Source of the DNA: Rubrivivax sp. A210
GTDB taxonomy: Bacteria > Pseudomonadota > Gammaproteobacteria > Burkholderiales > Burkholderiaceae_C
Direction: 5' to 3'
Assembly (NCBI RefSeq): GCF_904426505.1
Contig: NZ_CAJGBN010000072.1
Coordinates: 62,001-126,000, forward strand
Length of the DNA: 64,000 nt
Shown here one piece after another: positions 28,593 through 35,734 of this stretch; position 1 is the stretch's first letter, and every line of letters starts with the position of its first letter. Position numbers and translations under genes: made by a program. The notes beneath the pieces were generated by a model. It did no database searches, had not been told where the DNA came from, and saw only the letters and a program-made list of their open reading frames with translations.

Positions 28593-28611
28593 ACCCCCGC
28601 CTTGAGGGGGT
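28593..28611. repeat. GC hairpin (ACCCCC/GGGGGT), second of a tandem pair
   Basis: Arms ACCCCC and GGGGGT pair across a 7-nt loop, 3 bp from the larger hairpin. No U-tract follows on either strand. On the minus strand it would fold after the 28615-28647 stem, either as part of the nucleotidyltransferase transcript end or in the leader of the sugar-transferase operon. Confidence 0.4.
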
Positions 28612-28614
28612 GGA

Positions 28615-28647
28615 CCGACATCTTCTCGTCTTGCGAGAGGATGTCGG
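28615..28647. repeat. 14-bp stem hairpin in the prs-operon leader
   Basis: CCGACATCTTCTCG and CGAGAGGATGTCGG form a 14-bp stem with one G-U-type mismatch and a 5-nt loop (TCTTG). This is much longer than expected by chance. It lies about 260 bp upstream of the sugar-transferase start and has no downstream U-run, so either a regulatory leader structure or a Rho-dependent terminator region is possible. Confidence 0.55.
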
Positions 28648-28859
28648 GTGATGCAAGCGCGGTCTTCCCGTCCGCACAGGCGGTCGGCAGGTCGGGTCTT
28701 GCGAAGGCAGCTTTCATGGCTCGCAGGCGGGTCCGGATCGTGGGGTCCGAGGAGCATAGGCAAGCCAGCCCCGCGCGTCAGTGCCCTGCGCCACGCAGAC
28801 GGGGGAAGCGCCGATTCCTGCACGCCAAACGGTGGTGTGTCGGGGGGATTTCTGGGGGG

Positions 28860-29978
28860 TCAGGGATGCGGCGTATCTGCCGCCTGCTCGGCGGCTCTGT
28901 CCCCGTTGGTGGACTGCATCCAGGCCTTGGTGGCCAGGTGGCGCAGCAGCAGGGCCGGCGGCATGCGCAGCCAGTGCGCGTGCAGATAGAGTGCCCCCAG
29001 CGCGGCCGCGGTGCCGGGCTCGGCACAGGACGGGTGCTGGGCCGCCAGCGCGCGCCGCCAGATGGCATCCATCAGCGACCGCAGCGGCGGTGGCGGCGCG
29101 GCGTCGGCGATGGCCGCGGTCACCGCCGCCGGCACTGGCGTGCGCAGGAGTGCCTGTGCCTGGCGCAGGCCGTAGTAGAGCGGCCTGCGCAGGCCAAGCT
29201 GGGCGGCGCGCGCCAGCAACTCGGGCCAGAATGCGGCCTCGGCGGCGAACTCGCGCAGCAGCAGGTCGATGTCGGAAAGATCGCGCAAGCCGTGGCTCAG
29301 CTCCTCATTGTGGAGCAGGTGGGTGATGCTGTGCAGCACGCGGTCGACCGGCGCCAGCACCTGCACGCGTGGGTCTCCCGGTAACGGCTGCGCCGCAGCC
29401 AGGATGGCCTGGGCATCGGGCTGCAGTCGCGCTGTCTCGGGCAGGATGGCGTGGTGGACGTCGACCACGGTCTGCCGCTGCAGGTGCTGCATGGGCGGCA
29501 GTTCGTGCATCCAAAGCCGGTAGTAGCGCTGATCGTAGGGCGTGTGGTGGGTGGTGGCCCAGCCGTGCTGCATCAACGCCGCCTCGACCTCGGGCAGTCG
29601 CGCCTTGGGCACCATGATGTCGACATCGGTGAACAGCCGCCCGGCACCCGCCACGTTGCCGGCCATCAGGTAGGCGGCGCCCTTCATCAGCGTCACCGGC
29701 ACGGCCAGCGGCGCCAGCGCCTGCGCCAGGAACTCGACCTCGCGCCGCACCTCGTCGCGCTGCGCCTGCGCCAGCACCAGCACATCGCCCAGGTGCTCGC
29801 GCACGCCGGGCGGGGGCGCCGGCATGCCGGGGGCGAGCGCGCGCACGGCGATGCGGGCCAGCAGGTCGGCGTGGCGGGCCTGGCGGATCAGCAGTTCCCA
29901 CTCGGGCATGGCCAAGCCGGCCGTGGCCTGCGGCTCGCGCAGCGCACGCACGAGCAGGGATTCAGCCGCCTGCGTCAT
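28860..29978 (-). CDS. nucleotidyltransferase family protein (PF14907-like), HPr-rel-A type cluster
   Basis: The 372 aa product resembles the uncharacterised nucleotidyltransferase family PF14907: an N-terminal helical region, then PVTLMKGAAYLMAGN, the metal-binding motif AGRLFTDVDIMVPKARL (about residues 112-128), QHGWATTHHTPYD, and a His-rich C-terminal half (VDVHHAILP, LHSITHLLHNEEL). The TDVDIMV motif supplies the acidic residues expected of the fold. Members occur in lasso-peptide clusters beside HprK-like kinases, where one is reported, from memory, to add hexoses to a phosphorylated tail. Here the start overlaps the kinase gene by 17 nt, and it is the last gene of a four-gene unit. Confidence 0.8.
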   Translation of the reverse strand: MTQAAESLLVRALREPQATAGLAMPEWELLIRQARHADLLARIAVRALAPGMPAPPPGVREHLGDVLVLAQAQRDEVRREVEFLAQALAPLAVPVTLMKGAAYLMAGNVAGAGRLFTDVDIMVPKARLPEVEAALMQHGWATTHHTPYDQRYYRLWMHELPPMQHLQRQTVVDVHHAILPETARLQPDAQAILAAAQPLPGDPRVQVLAPVDRVLHSITHLLHNEELSHGLRDLSDIDLLLREFAAEAAFWPELLARAAQLGLRRPLYYGLRQAQALLRTPVPAAVTAAIADAAPPPPLRSLMDAIWRRALAAQHPSCAEPGTAAALGALYLHAHWLRMPPALLLRHLATKAWMQSTNGDRAAEQAADTPHP

Positions 29979-30903
29979 CGACGACCATGCCGCGCTCGCC
30001 GGCGGCCAGGCGCTCGAACAGCGGCGCCGCCTCGGCCAGCTGGCTGTAGTGGAAGCGGAAGGACTCGCCGTGCTCGACGAGATCGGCCAGGGCCTGGAAG
30101 CCGGCGGCGCCGTGGACGTGGTAGTTGAAGGCGTTGTCGACCAGGGCCATCAGGGCCTGCCCCCGGCTCATGCGGGTCAGGCGGGTCGGCACGCCGGCCT
30201 CGTAGCGCGGAAGCACCACCCAGGCCGGCAGCGCCGTCTCACCGCCGCGCTCCACCGCCTCGGCCGGCGGCTGGAAGTGCGCCACCTCGCCCTTGATGGT
30301 CTCGCGCACGACGCGGCCGAAGCGGGCTTCGGGTGCGAAGGCGCGGATGACTTCGATCGAACGATTCTTCAGGCTCACCGGGCGCGGCAGGGGCGAGACG
30401 CGGCCGCTGGCGGGGTCGATCAGCGCCAGCTCGTCCGACAGCAGGCGCCAGCCGCGCCAGGCCAGGCCCGCGCACAGCGTGCTCTTGCCCGAGCCGGGCG
30501 GCGCCGGCAGGATGAGGGCGCGGCCGTTGCGCTCGAGTACCGCGGCGTGCAGGATCAGGTAGCGGTGCAAGTGGGTGGAGATGCACCAGTTCATGCCCCA
30601 TTCGAGCATGGGGAAGCCCTGGTCGCCTGGCAAGGGCGTGAAAGGCGAGGTGCCGTCGAAGCCGAACACCACCTGGGGCTGCAGCCAGCGGCGCAGGCTG
30701 CGCGGGCGCTCGACGCTGACATGGAAATCGGCCAGCGTCGCCGTGTCGGGGCTGTCGTGGCGGGCGTAGTGCAGGGCCATGCCCTCGGCCACGGCTGGCA
30801 CTCTGGAGCGAATCGACAACACCGCCGGGCCGGTGCGCAGGCGCAGGCCTGGGCCGGCCAGGCGCACGCGCAACTCGCGCGGCGTGAGATCGCCAATCTT
30901 CAC
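29962..30903 (-). CDS. HprK-related kinase A
   Basis: The 313 aa product starts with GTG, overlapping the PqqD-like stop by 4 nt (GTGA). An N-terminal domain (about 1-110) precedes a kinase domain like the C-terminal part of HPr kinase: P-loop APPGSGKST with Lys140, then GWRLLSDELALIDP and further conserved blocks (GEVAHFQPP, LTRMSRGQALMALVDNAFN). There is no HPr-binding partner nearby. The match is to the HprK-rel-A family (TIGR04352) as recalled, named for its co-occurrence with a PqqD-like protein. In paeninodin-type lasso clusters related kinases phosphorylate the precursor C-terminal Ser; the candidate precursor at 35735 ends in Ser. Confidence 0.85.
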   Translation of the reverse strand: MKIGDLTPRELRVRLAGPGLRLRTGPAVLSIRSRVPAVAEGMALHYARHDSPDTATLADFHVSVERPRSLRRWLQPQVVFGFDGTSPFTPLPGDQGFPMLEWGMNWCISTHLHRYLILHAAVLERNGRALILPAPPGSGKSTLCAGLAWRGWRLLSDELALIDPASGRVSPLPRPVSLKNRSIEVIRAFAPEARFGRVVRETIKGEVAHFQPPAEAVERGGETALPAWVVLPRYEAGVPTRLTRMSRGQALMALVDNAFNYHVHGAAGFQALADLVEHGESFRFHYSQLAEAAPLFERLAAGERGMVVDDAGG

Positions 30904-31199
30904 GCGGGGTGGGCGGTGACCAGCCCCGAGCGGGCCAGGCGTTGCAGCGTTTCTACGAGCATGTCCAGATCATCGCCGATGGCGTCGTCGCCGAAGGCCT
31001 GACGCCAGATGGCGGGGGCCGCCAGCGGCGCGGCAGTGCTGCTGACCACCTGCAGCACGGCCGCGGCAGCCGGGGTGAGCAGATGGGTGGACCAGCTGGC
31101 CTCGTGGAAGGCCACCGCGTCGTCGGCCCAGATGCGCAAGAGCACCTCGCCGCGGGCGCGGCTCCAGTGGCCGCAGCCTGCCGCTGCGTCGGCCCCCAT
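30900..31199 (-). CDS. PqqD-like RRE protein, HPr-rel-A system
   Basis: The 99 aa product has the winged-helix PqqD/RRE character (SRARGEVLLRIWADDAVAFHE at the start, broken here into parts: GEVLLRIWADDAV, then STHLLTPAAAAVLQVV, DDLDMLVETLQRLARSGLV). PqqD-like domains bind the leader of ribosomally made peptides and pass them to modifying enzymes. It matches the short PqqD family linked to HprK-rel-A (TIGR04353) from memory. It lies 7 nt after the Tat-signal gene and overlaps the kinase by 4 nt, so it is second in a tight four-gene operon. It is the best candidate leader-binding partner for the precursor at 35735. Confidence 0.82.
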   Translation of the reverse strand: MGADAAAGCGHWSRARGEVLLRIWADDAVAFHEASWSTHLLTPAAAAVLQVVSSTAAPLAAPAIWRQAFGDDAIGDDLDMLVETLQRLARSGLVTAHPA

Positions 31200-31206
31200 G
31201 GCCGCG

Positions 31207-31875
31207 TCAGACGGGCATGGTGGTCTTGAGCCAGGCGATCAGGCCGCCGGTCTGGGTGGCCGGCTCGGCGTAGTCGGCGTACCACTTGATGCCGGCCGTG
31301 GGTTCGTAGTAGCCGCGGGCCACAAAACTGGCCCAGATTGCCTTCACCGTGGTCTCGCTGAGTACCGTGATGGGCGTGATGCCCTTGGCGGCGTTGAGCA
31401 GCGCGGCGACGATGTGGCGTGCCAGCGCGTCGCGGCCCATGTCGTTGCCGGGCAGATTGAGCACCTCGACCAGCGTCAGGTTCATGTAGCCGCCGGCGGC
31501 ACCAAAGATGGTGTCGAACTTGGTCGCACTGGCGTTGTAGGGTGGGGTGTAGTTGGCGTCGGGGTTGCCGCAGCCGGTGATGGCCGTCGCGCTCGGGATG
31601 TACTTGGCCAGTGGCCAGTCCCAGAACTTGCAGGGCTGCTTCCAGTAGCCCGGCGTGCGCCCGCCGCAGACATAGGTATTGCGCGGGCGGCTCGTATTGA
31701 CCGAGGCAAAGGCCGAGGCGGCTGAACAGCCGACTGCGCCAACGGGTCGGCTGACCACCGACAGCAGTACCGGAGCGCCCGCCAGGCCACCGCGCACGAA
31801 ACGGCGGCGACTGGCGCGTACCGCCTCCCCGGCGTCCCCGGCGGGGCCGTCAAGTCGCGGTTGATTCGAATCCAT
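31207..31875 (-). CDS. Tat-signal secreted protein with PGYWK motif, HPr-rel-A associated
   Basis: The 222 aa product has an N-terminal Tat signal (RRRFVRGGLAGAPVLLSVV at about residues 23-41, then SRPVGA). The mature part has several Cys, a CGGRTPGYWKQPCKFWDWP block (about 71-89), then VARH-like ARHIVAALLNAAKGI and YEPTAGIKWYADYAEP near the C-terminus, ending LKTTMPV. TGGAG lies 9 nt before the ATG. I recall homologues next to HprK-rel-A and PqqD-like genes but know of no function. It is the first gene of the operon, so it may be the extracytoplasmic partner or a substrate of the system. It is probably folded with disulfides before export, as Tat substrates are. Confidence 0.75.
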   Translation of the reverse strand: MDSNQPRLDGPAGDAGEAVRASRRRFVRGGLAGAPVLLSVVSRPVGAVGCSAASAFASVNTSRPRNTYVCGGRTPGYWKQPCKFWDWPLAKYIPSATAITGCGNPDANYTPPYNASATKFDTIFGAAGGYMNLTLVEVLNLPGNDMGRDALARHIVAALLNAAKGITPITVLSETTVKAIWASFVARGYYEPTAGIKWYADYAEPATQTGGLIAWLKTTMPV

Positions 31876-32121
31876 GGGGCTGCTCCAGACTGGCGATCAA
31901 TGGCAGGGATTGTAGGTAGGGCCCCTGTATCCCGTGGTGCCGATGCACCCCGCAGTCCGGGGGGCCGTGCGCCGGCGCGTCTACATGTCACGCTGGCCCA
32001 CGGCAACCCGAACGGCGACACCCGCCCCAGACGCATGGTGAACCACTGCGCGCGGCGTGGGCGGGTCGGTCAGCGACCATGTTATGCGCAAGGAATACCG
32101 GGATCATCCACTGTATTGGAT

Positions 32122-32138
32122 GGTGACATAGCGTCACC
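32122..32138. promoter_or_regulatory. possible operator (GGTGAC/GTCACC inverted repeat)
   Basis: Perfect 6-bp arms flank a 5-nt spacer in the divergent region between the Tat-signal operon and the PEP-CTERM gene. No regulator can be assigned. Confidence 0.3.
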
Positions 32139-32307
32139 TGAGCGGAACTCGGTGCTGGCCTGGGTGGGGTCGATGCGGCGTGAGCAACGGGGTGATCGGG
32201 CGTGGTCGGGGCGATGTGTTGTGCCCAAGCTCTTGGCCGTGGCGCCCTGGTTGCCTGGCGCCGGGGCGAAGTCTGGCGCGGGCTGCTTGGCGGGGTGTGG
32301 AATGTTC

Positions 32308-32326
32308 CTGTCGAATATTCTTACAG
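32308..32326. promoter_or_regulatory. near-palindrome, candidate enhancer site for PrsR
   Basis: CTGTC-GAATATTC-TTACAG has a perfect 8-bp centre and matching CTGT/ACAG ends. Its right end is 62 bp upstream of the start of the sigma-54 element, a usual distance for an upstream activating site. PrsR is encoded in the same locus and is the natural candidate to bind it. Confidence 0.45.
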
Positions 32327-32387
32327 CGCGCCCCGGAAGCAAGTCCGCGATTTCTGCAAGTCGTTGATTTTTATGATGTTCGGAGGG

Positions 32388-32404
32388 TTGGTACAACGAT
32401 TGCT
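32388..32404 (+). promoter_or_regulatory. sigma-54 promoter of the PEP-CTERM gene
   Basis: TTGGTACAACGATTGCT fits the -24/-12 consensus (TTGGCAC-N5-TTGCW) with exact GG-to-GC spacing and one change in the -24 box. The predicted start is near 32415, about 100 nt before the ATG at 32514. PEP-CTERM genes in exosortase A hosts are, as recalled, controlled by PrsK/PrsR and RpoN. Confidence 0.65.
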
Positions 32405-32513
32405 CTAGAGTTGGCAGGGCGGGCTCAGATGGCAAGCCCGCCAGGCAGCGGCAGGGTTCATGTCTTGCCGGCGCCGTCCGAATCCGATGTGTAATTTTTT
32501 GGGGGTTAAGGAA

Positions 32514-33323
32514 ATGCGTAAAGTTCTCTCTAAGCTGGCCATTGCAGCCGCTGCCACGATTGGTGCCGTTTCTTCGGCCCAAGCCTATGTGATCCTGACG
32601 ATTTCTGACGTCACGGGCGGCGTCGTGACGAAGACTTGCGATACCAGCGTCGGCGGCTGCTCCGCTGAGTTCGGCGTGTTCGCTATCGGTGCGAATGCCC
32701 TGACTTTCAACGGCATTGTCGGTGACTTCCAGGTTCAGCAGACGTCCGGCATCACCATCTCCAATGCCAACTTCGCGCTGGCCCAGGCCAACAACAACCT
32801 GGTCAACCGCACCGACGGTGCCGCCGGCCTGCAAGGTCTGGTGATCGAGTTCACCGCTATGGACGTGATGGCTCCGCCCGACGTGCTGAAGACGTTGTCG
32901 GGTTCCGGCTCGATGTCGGGTGCCCCGTTCGGCACCATCACCGCCTCGGACACGGTGCAGACCCGCGTCGCGGTGAATTCGGCCAATCTGAACAGCTTCT
33001 TCCCGCCGTTTGCTCTGGGCGGTTCTTCCGGCACGGTGACGGCCATGGGTTGCACCTTCGTCATCGCGACCAATGCCAGCTGCGCGGCGACGAGCACCGG
33101 CACCACCGGCGTTGGCGCCACCTCGGTGGTCTGGAGCGATCCGGCCGTGCCGTTCTCCTTCCAGACTCAGCAGCGCTTCGATATCAACGCGAGCGCCTTC
33201 GTCGGCACCACGGCCACCGCCGTCGTCGGTCGCCTGCCCGAGCCGGCTTCCACCGCGCTGGTGGGCATTGCGCTGTTCGGCTTGGCCGCCACGGCGCGTC
33301 GCCGTTCGGCCAAGAAGGCCTGA
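32514..33323 (+). CDS. PEP-CTERM sorting domain protein
   Basis: The 269 aa product has a signal peptide (about 1-24, AAAATIGAVSSAQA/Y), a beta-rich Thr/Ser/Gly/Asn mature part and a C-terminal sorting signal: P242-E243-P244 in LPEPASTALVGIALFGLAA, a membrane stretch and a basic end (ARRRSAKKA). This is a substrate for exosortase A, which cuts near the PEP motif and transfers the protein to an unknown surface acceptor. TAAGGAA precedes the ATG. It is the only PEP-CTERM protein seen in the window, and its gene has a sigma-54 promoter upstream. The mature domain is not recognised; three or four Cys may form disulfides. Confidence 0.92.
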   Translation: MRKVLSKLAIAAAATIGAVSSAQAYVILTISDVTGGVVTKTCDTSVGGCSAEFGVFAIGANALTFNGIVGDFQVQQTSGITISNANFALAQANNNLVNRTDGAAGLQGLVIEFTAMDVMAPPDVLKTLSGSGSMSGAPFGTITASDTVQTRVAVNSANLNSFFPPFALGGSSGTVTAMGCTFVIATNASCAATSTGTTGVGATSVVWSDPAVPFSFQTQQRFDINASAFVGTTATAVVGRLPEPASTALVGIALFGLAATARRRSAKKA

Positions 33324-33655
33324 ATTCGCAAGCCTTGACGGTTTGACGCGGGGGCGCTGGCCCCCGCCACGCTGCCCCAATCCGCTCGCCTGCTCGGCGT
33401 GCGCTTGGGGCGGTTCCATTTTTGCGGCATCGGGGCGTTGGCCGGCGTTTGGAATCCGGTTGTGGCCGTGACATCGGGTCAGGTAGCCGGAAAGTGGCTG
33501 CTGGACCTTGCGCTTGCGCTACCCTTGCGCCAGCCGTGGCGGCGGACATCTGGCGCCGGCGGCATGCCTGCTTCCTTTGTGCCCATGCCCGCCTCTTTCG
33601 ACCGCCCTTCGATGGCCCACCTAGTGGCAAGGCGCCGTGGGCGGGCCTCCGTCCG
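33324..33655. other. 332-bp region between the PEP-CTERM and Asn-synthetase-like genes
   Basis: It contains a strong GC hairpin (33348-33367). An open frame at 33399-33659 ends in an ATGA overlap with the next start but has no recognisable protein features, so no gene is called. Confidence 0.5.
33348..33367 (+). terminator. GC hairpin after the PEP-CTERM gene
   Basis: GCGGGGGC-GCTG-GCCCCCGC is a perfect 8-bp stem 24 bp after the PEP-CTERM stop. No U-run follows directly; further on, a wide CCCCAA...TTGGGG pairing is followed by ATTTTT. Confidence 0.45.
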
Positions 33656-35605
33656 ATGACGACCCTGTACGGTCTGGTCGGGGCTGGTTCCGACTTGTTG
33701 GCGCCATGGGCTGCATCCTGCCTTGAGCAGATGGAGGCTCGTGCCGGCTCACTCACGCCCCGCAGGCCTTGCATGGCAGCGAAGCTCGCGCCTGATGCGG
33801 CCACGGTCCTGGCACTCAGCCAACCGCTGTTCCCGGGCGAGGAACGTCCCGTGGCCACAGCGAGGCGGGGACCACTGAGCGTCGCCCTGGCTGGCGCGCT
33901 TGACAACCGCGACGAGGTGTTGCGGCGCCTGGGCCTGGCCGGTGGGGCGGGCAAGGAGGCTGGTGACGCCGAACTGGTGTTGGCGCTGTACGAGAAGTTC
34001 GGCCTGGACGCGCCGCAGCACCTGAACGGCGATTGGGTCTTCGCGCTCCGGGATTCGACGCGCCGGCGCCTGGTGCTGGCGCGCGATGCCACCGGCCACA
34101 GCGCCCTTTATTGGTGGCAGGGCCAAGGTGGCCTGTTGTTCGCCAGCAGCCTGCCGGTGCTGATGGCTGCCAATGGGGTGCCGCGGCGTCCCAATGCACG
34201 CTGGCTGGCCGGCCTGCTGTGCCTGTTCAGTGATCCGGCCCAGGTCGGCCAGACCGCCTACGACGGTGTCCAAGTCGTTCCCCAGGGGCATGTGCTGGTG
34301 GCGCAGGCGGGATCGGCCGAACTCAGGCGCTGGTGGTATCCCGAGCGGCTCCGGCCGCTGCACGGGCAGCCGCTTGCCGATCTGGAACGGCAGTTCCTTG
34401 GCCTCTACGACGATGCGGTGCGGCTGCGTGTCGACCGCAGCTCAGGCCCGGTGGCCCTGATGCTCAGCGGCGGCCTGGACTCCGGCTCGGTGGCGGCGCT
34501 GGCCGCGCCGGCTCTCGCCCGCCGAGGCCGGGTTCTCCAAGCCTATGTGCATACGCCGCGCTTCGAGGTCGGCAGCGATGGATTCCCCGGACAAATGGCC
34601 GATGAGTGGGCGCTGGCACTGACCACTGCGCGCCACGTCGGCAACATCGAGGCACGGCCTTGTTCTTCGGATCAGGTAAGCCCGGTGACAGGGATTCATC
34701 GCTGGCTGGCGATGGCCGCCGTGCCCTCGTTCGCGCCCAGCAACTGGTACTGGCTGCAAGACCTCTGCGGCCAGGCTGCGGAAGGCGGTGCGCGGACGCT
34801 GCTCGTGGGATCTGCTGGAAATGGCACCGTGTCTTATACGGGCGATGGGTCGCTCTGGCATCGGCTGGGGCGCATGGAGTGGGCGACGGTCCAGCGCGAA
34901 CTCCGTCTCGACCGTGCGGGCTGGGCCGTCGCCGCCCGCGAACGACTGCTCAAACCCCCTTTTCGGCCGGCCTTGCGTGCGCTGAGGCAGGCTTGGGCCA
35001 ATCGAGGCGCGGTGCCGCCCTGGACCAGCTATTCGCTCGTGGCGCCGGTCCTGGCGTCCAGCCTCGGGCTCAGGGAGGCCATGCGTGAGGCAGGCCACGA
35101 TCCGGCCTGGGGTGCGCCGTCGGCGGCTCGCGTGCGGCAGTTTCGGCTGAGTTTCTGCGGCGGCGCGGAGAACGGCAATTCCGAATGGGCCGAGCTTGGT
35201 CGGACGCATGGCCTGGATCTGTGCGATCCCACGCGCGACCGGCGGTTGGTTGAATTTTGCTGGCGCTTGCCCGACGAGTTGTTCTGGGCCCAGGGGCAGA
35301 AGCGGGGCCTGATCAGGCAATCCATGCGCGCCATGCTGCCGCGTGAGCTTCTTGAGAACAGGCGCAGAGGCTTGCAGTCGGCCGATCTGCGTCAGCGATT
35401 GCAGGCCGGCGCGGACGAGTTGTTCGATGAGTTCGACCGCGTGTCGCGCCATCCGGCCGTCGGCGCGTTTATCGACGTCCGCCGGCTGGGTGCATCAGTC
35501 GAGGCCGTGGTGCGCGGTGGCGATTTCATGCCGAACGAGACTGTGGCGCCGGAGCATCTCATGCGCGCACTGGCCGTGGCCGTGTTTGTCGACGGCTGCG
35601 GCTGA
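33656..35605 (+). CDS. asparagine-synthetase-like protein without N-terminal Cys (candidate lasso cyclase)
   Basis: The 649 aa product has a degenerate glutaminase-like N-terminal half (about 1-200) and an ATP-pyrophosphatase/synthetase half with the PP-loop LMLSGGLDSGSVAAL (SGGLDS about residues 271-276). It starts MTTLYGLVG, not MCGI, so the nucleophilic Cys2 needed to use glutamine is missing. McjC-type lasso cyclases and other ATP-dependent amide-forming relatives share this state. The gene ends 129 bp before a short ORF that looks like a RiPP precursor, which favours a peptide substrate. It differs in sequence from the two other Asn-synthetase-like genes in the window. An alternative is amidation of a sugar acid. 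Codon use is a little less GC-extreme than in the flanking operons. Confidence 0.75.
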   Translation: MTTLYGLVGAGSDLLAPWAASCLEQMEARAGSLTPRRPCMAAKLAPDAATVLALSQPLFPGEERPVATARRGPLSVALAGALDNRDEVLRRLGLAGGAGKEAGDAELVLALYEKFGLDAPQHLNGDWVFALRDSTRRRLVLARDATGHSALYWWQGQGGLLFASSLPVLMAANGVPRRPNARWLAGLLCLFSDPAQVGQTAYDGVQVVPQGHVLVAQAGSAELRRWWYPERLRPLHGQPLADLERQFLGLYDDAVRLRVDRSSGPVALMLSGGLDSGSVAALAAPALARRGRVLQAYVHTPRFEVGSDGFPGQMADEWALALTTARHVGNIEARPCSSDQVSPVTGIHRWLAMAAVPSFAPSNWYWLQDLCGQAAEGGARTLLVGSAGNGTVSYTGDGSLWHRLGRMEWATVQRELRLDRAGWAVAARERLLKPPFRPALRALRQAWANRGAVPPWTSYSLVAPVLASSLGLREAMREAGHDPAWGAPSAARVRQFRLSFCGGAENGNSEWAELGRTHGLDLCDPTRDRRLVEFCWRLPDELFWAQGQKRGLIRQSMRAMLPRELLENRRRGLQSADLRQRLQAGADELFDEFDRVSRHPAVGAFIDVRRLGASVEAVVRGGDFMPNETVAPEHLMRALAVAVFVDGCG

Positions 35606-35734
35606 TCGAACGGGCCATCCTGGCTGTACGGCACTTGCCGCAGCGCCACGGCCTTGGTGTAGCATGCCCTTGCATCCAAACTCGTCGCACCCAATGCCTT
35701 GCGGCGACCTCCAGTATCTTGAGGAATTCAACCT

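Larger units (their letters stand above)
28356..28859. other. 504-bp non-coding region before the prs-side operon
   Basis: No convincing gene is seen on either strand. The region lies upstream of the sugar transferase (28355) and downstream of the nucleotidyltransferase (28860). It holds two adjacent hairpins (28593-28611 and 28615-28647), listed separately. I searched by eye for a sigma-54 -24/-12 element on the minus strand and found none with correct spacing. It is probably a long 5' leader and/or terminator region. Confidence 0.6.
31876..32513. other. 638-bp divergent regulatory region
   Basis: No protein gene is supported here. The left part is the upstream region of the minus-strand Tat-signal operon; no clear promoter was found for it. 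The right part carries the sigma-54 promoter and near-palindrome of the PEP-CTERM gene, listed separately. A 6-bp inverted repeat, GGTGAC-ATAGC-GTCACC (32122-32138), may be an operator. The base composition is visibly lower in GC than the flanking coding regions. Confidence 0.6.

Noticed and set aside
32095..32513. Short plus-strand frames between the Tat-signal operon and the PEP-CTERM gene
   Set aside because: None has a Shine-Dalgarno plus plausible composition, and the region contains the sigma-54 promoter and its upstream site.
33399..33659. 86-aa open frame whose stop overlaps the Asn-synthetase-like start as ATGA
   Set aside because: It could have been the missing B2-type protein, but it has no Cys-His-Asp or other B2 features, no Shine-Dalgarno, an Arg-rich out-of-frame look, and crosses hairpin-forming DNA. 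Kept as a non-coding region.
35634..35666. Possible sigma-70 promoter (TTGCCG, 19 bp, TAGCAT) before the precursor-like ORF
   Set aside because: Both hexamers match poorly and the spacing is long; the ORF may instead be read from the Asn-synthetase transcript.
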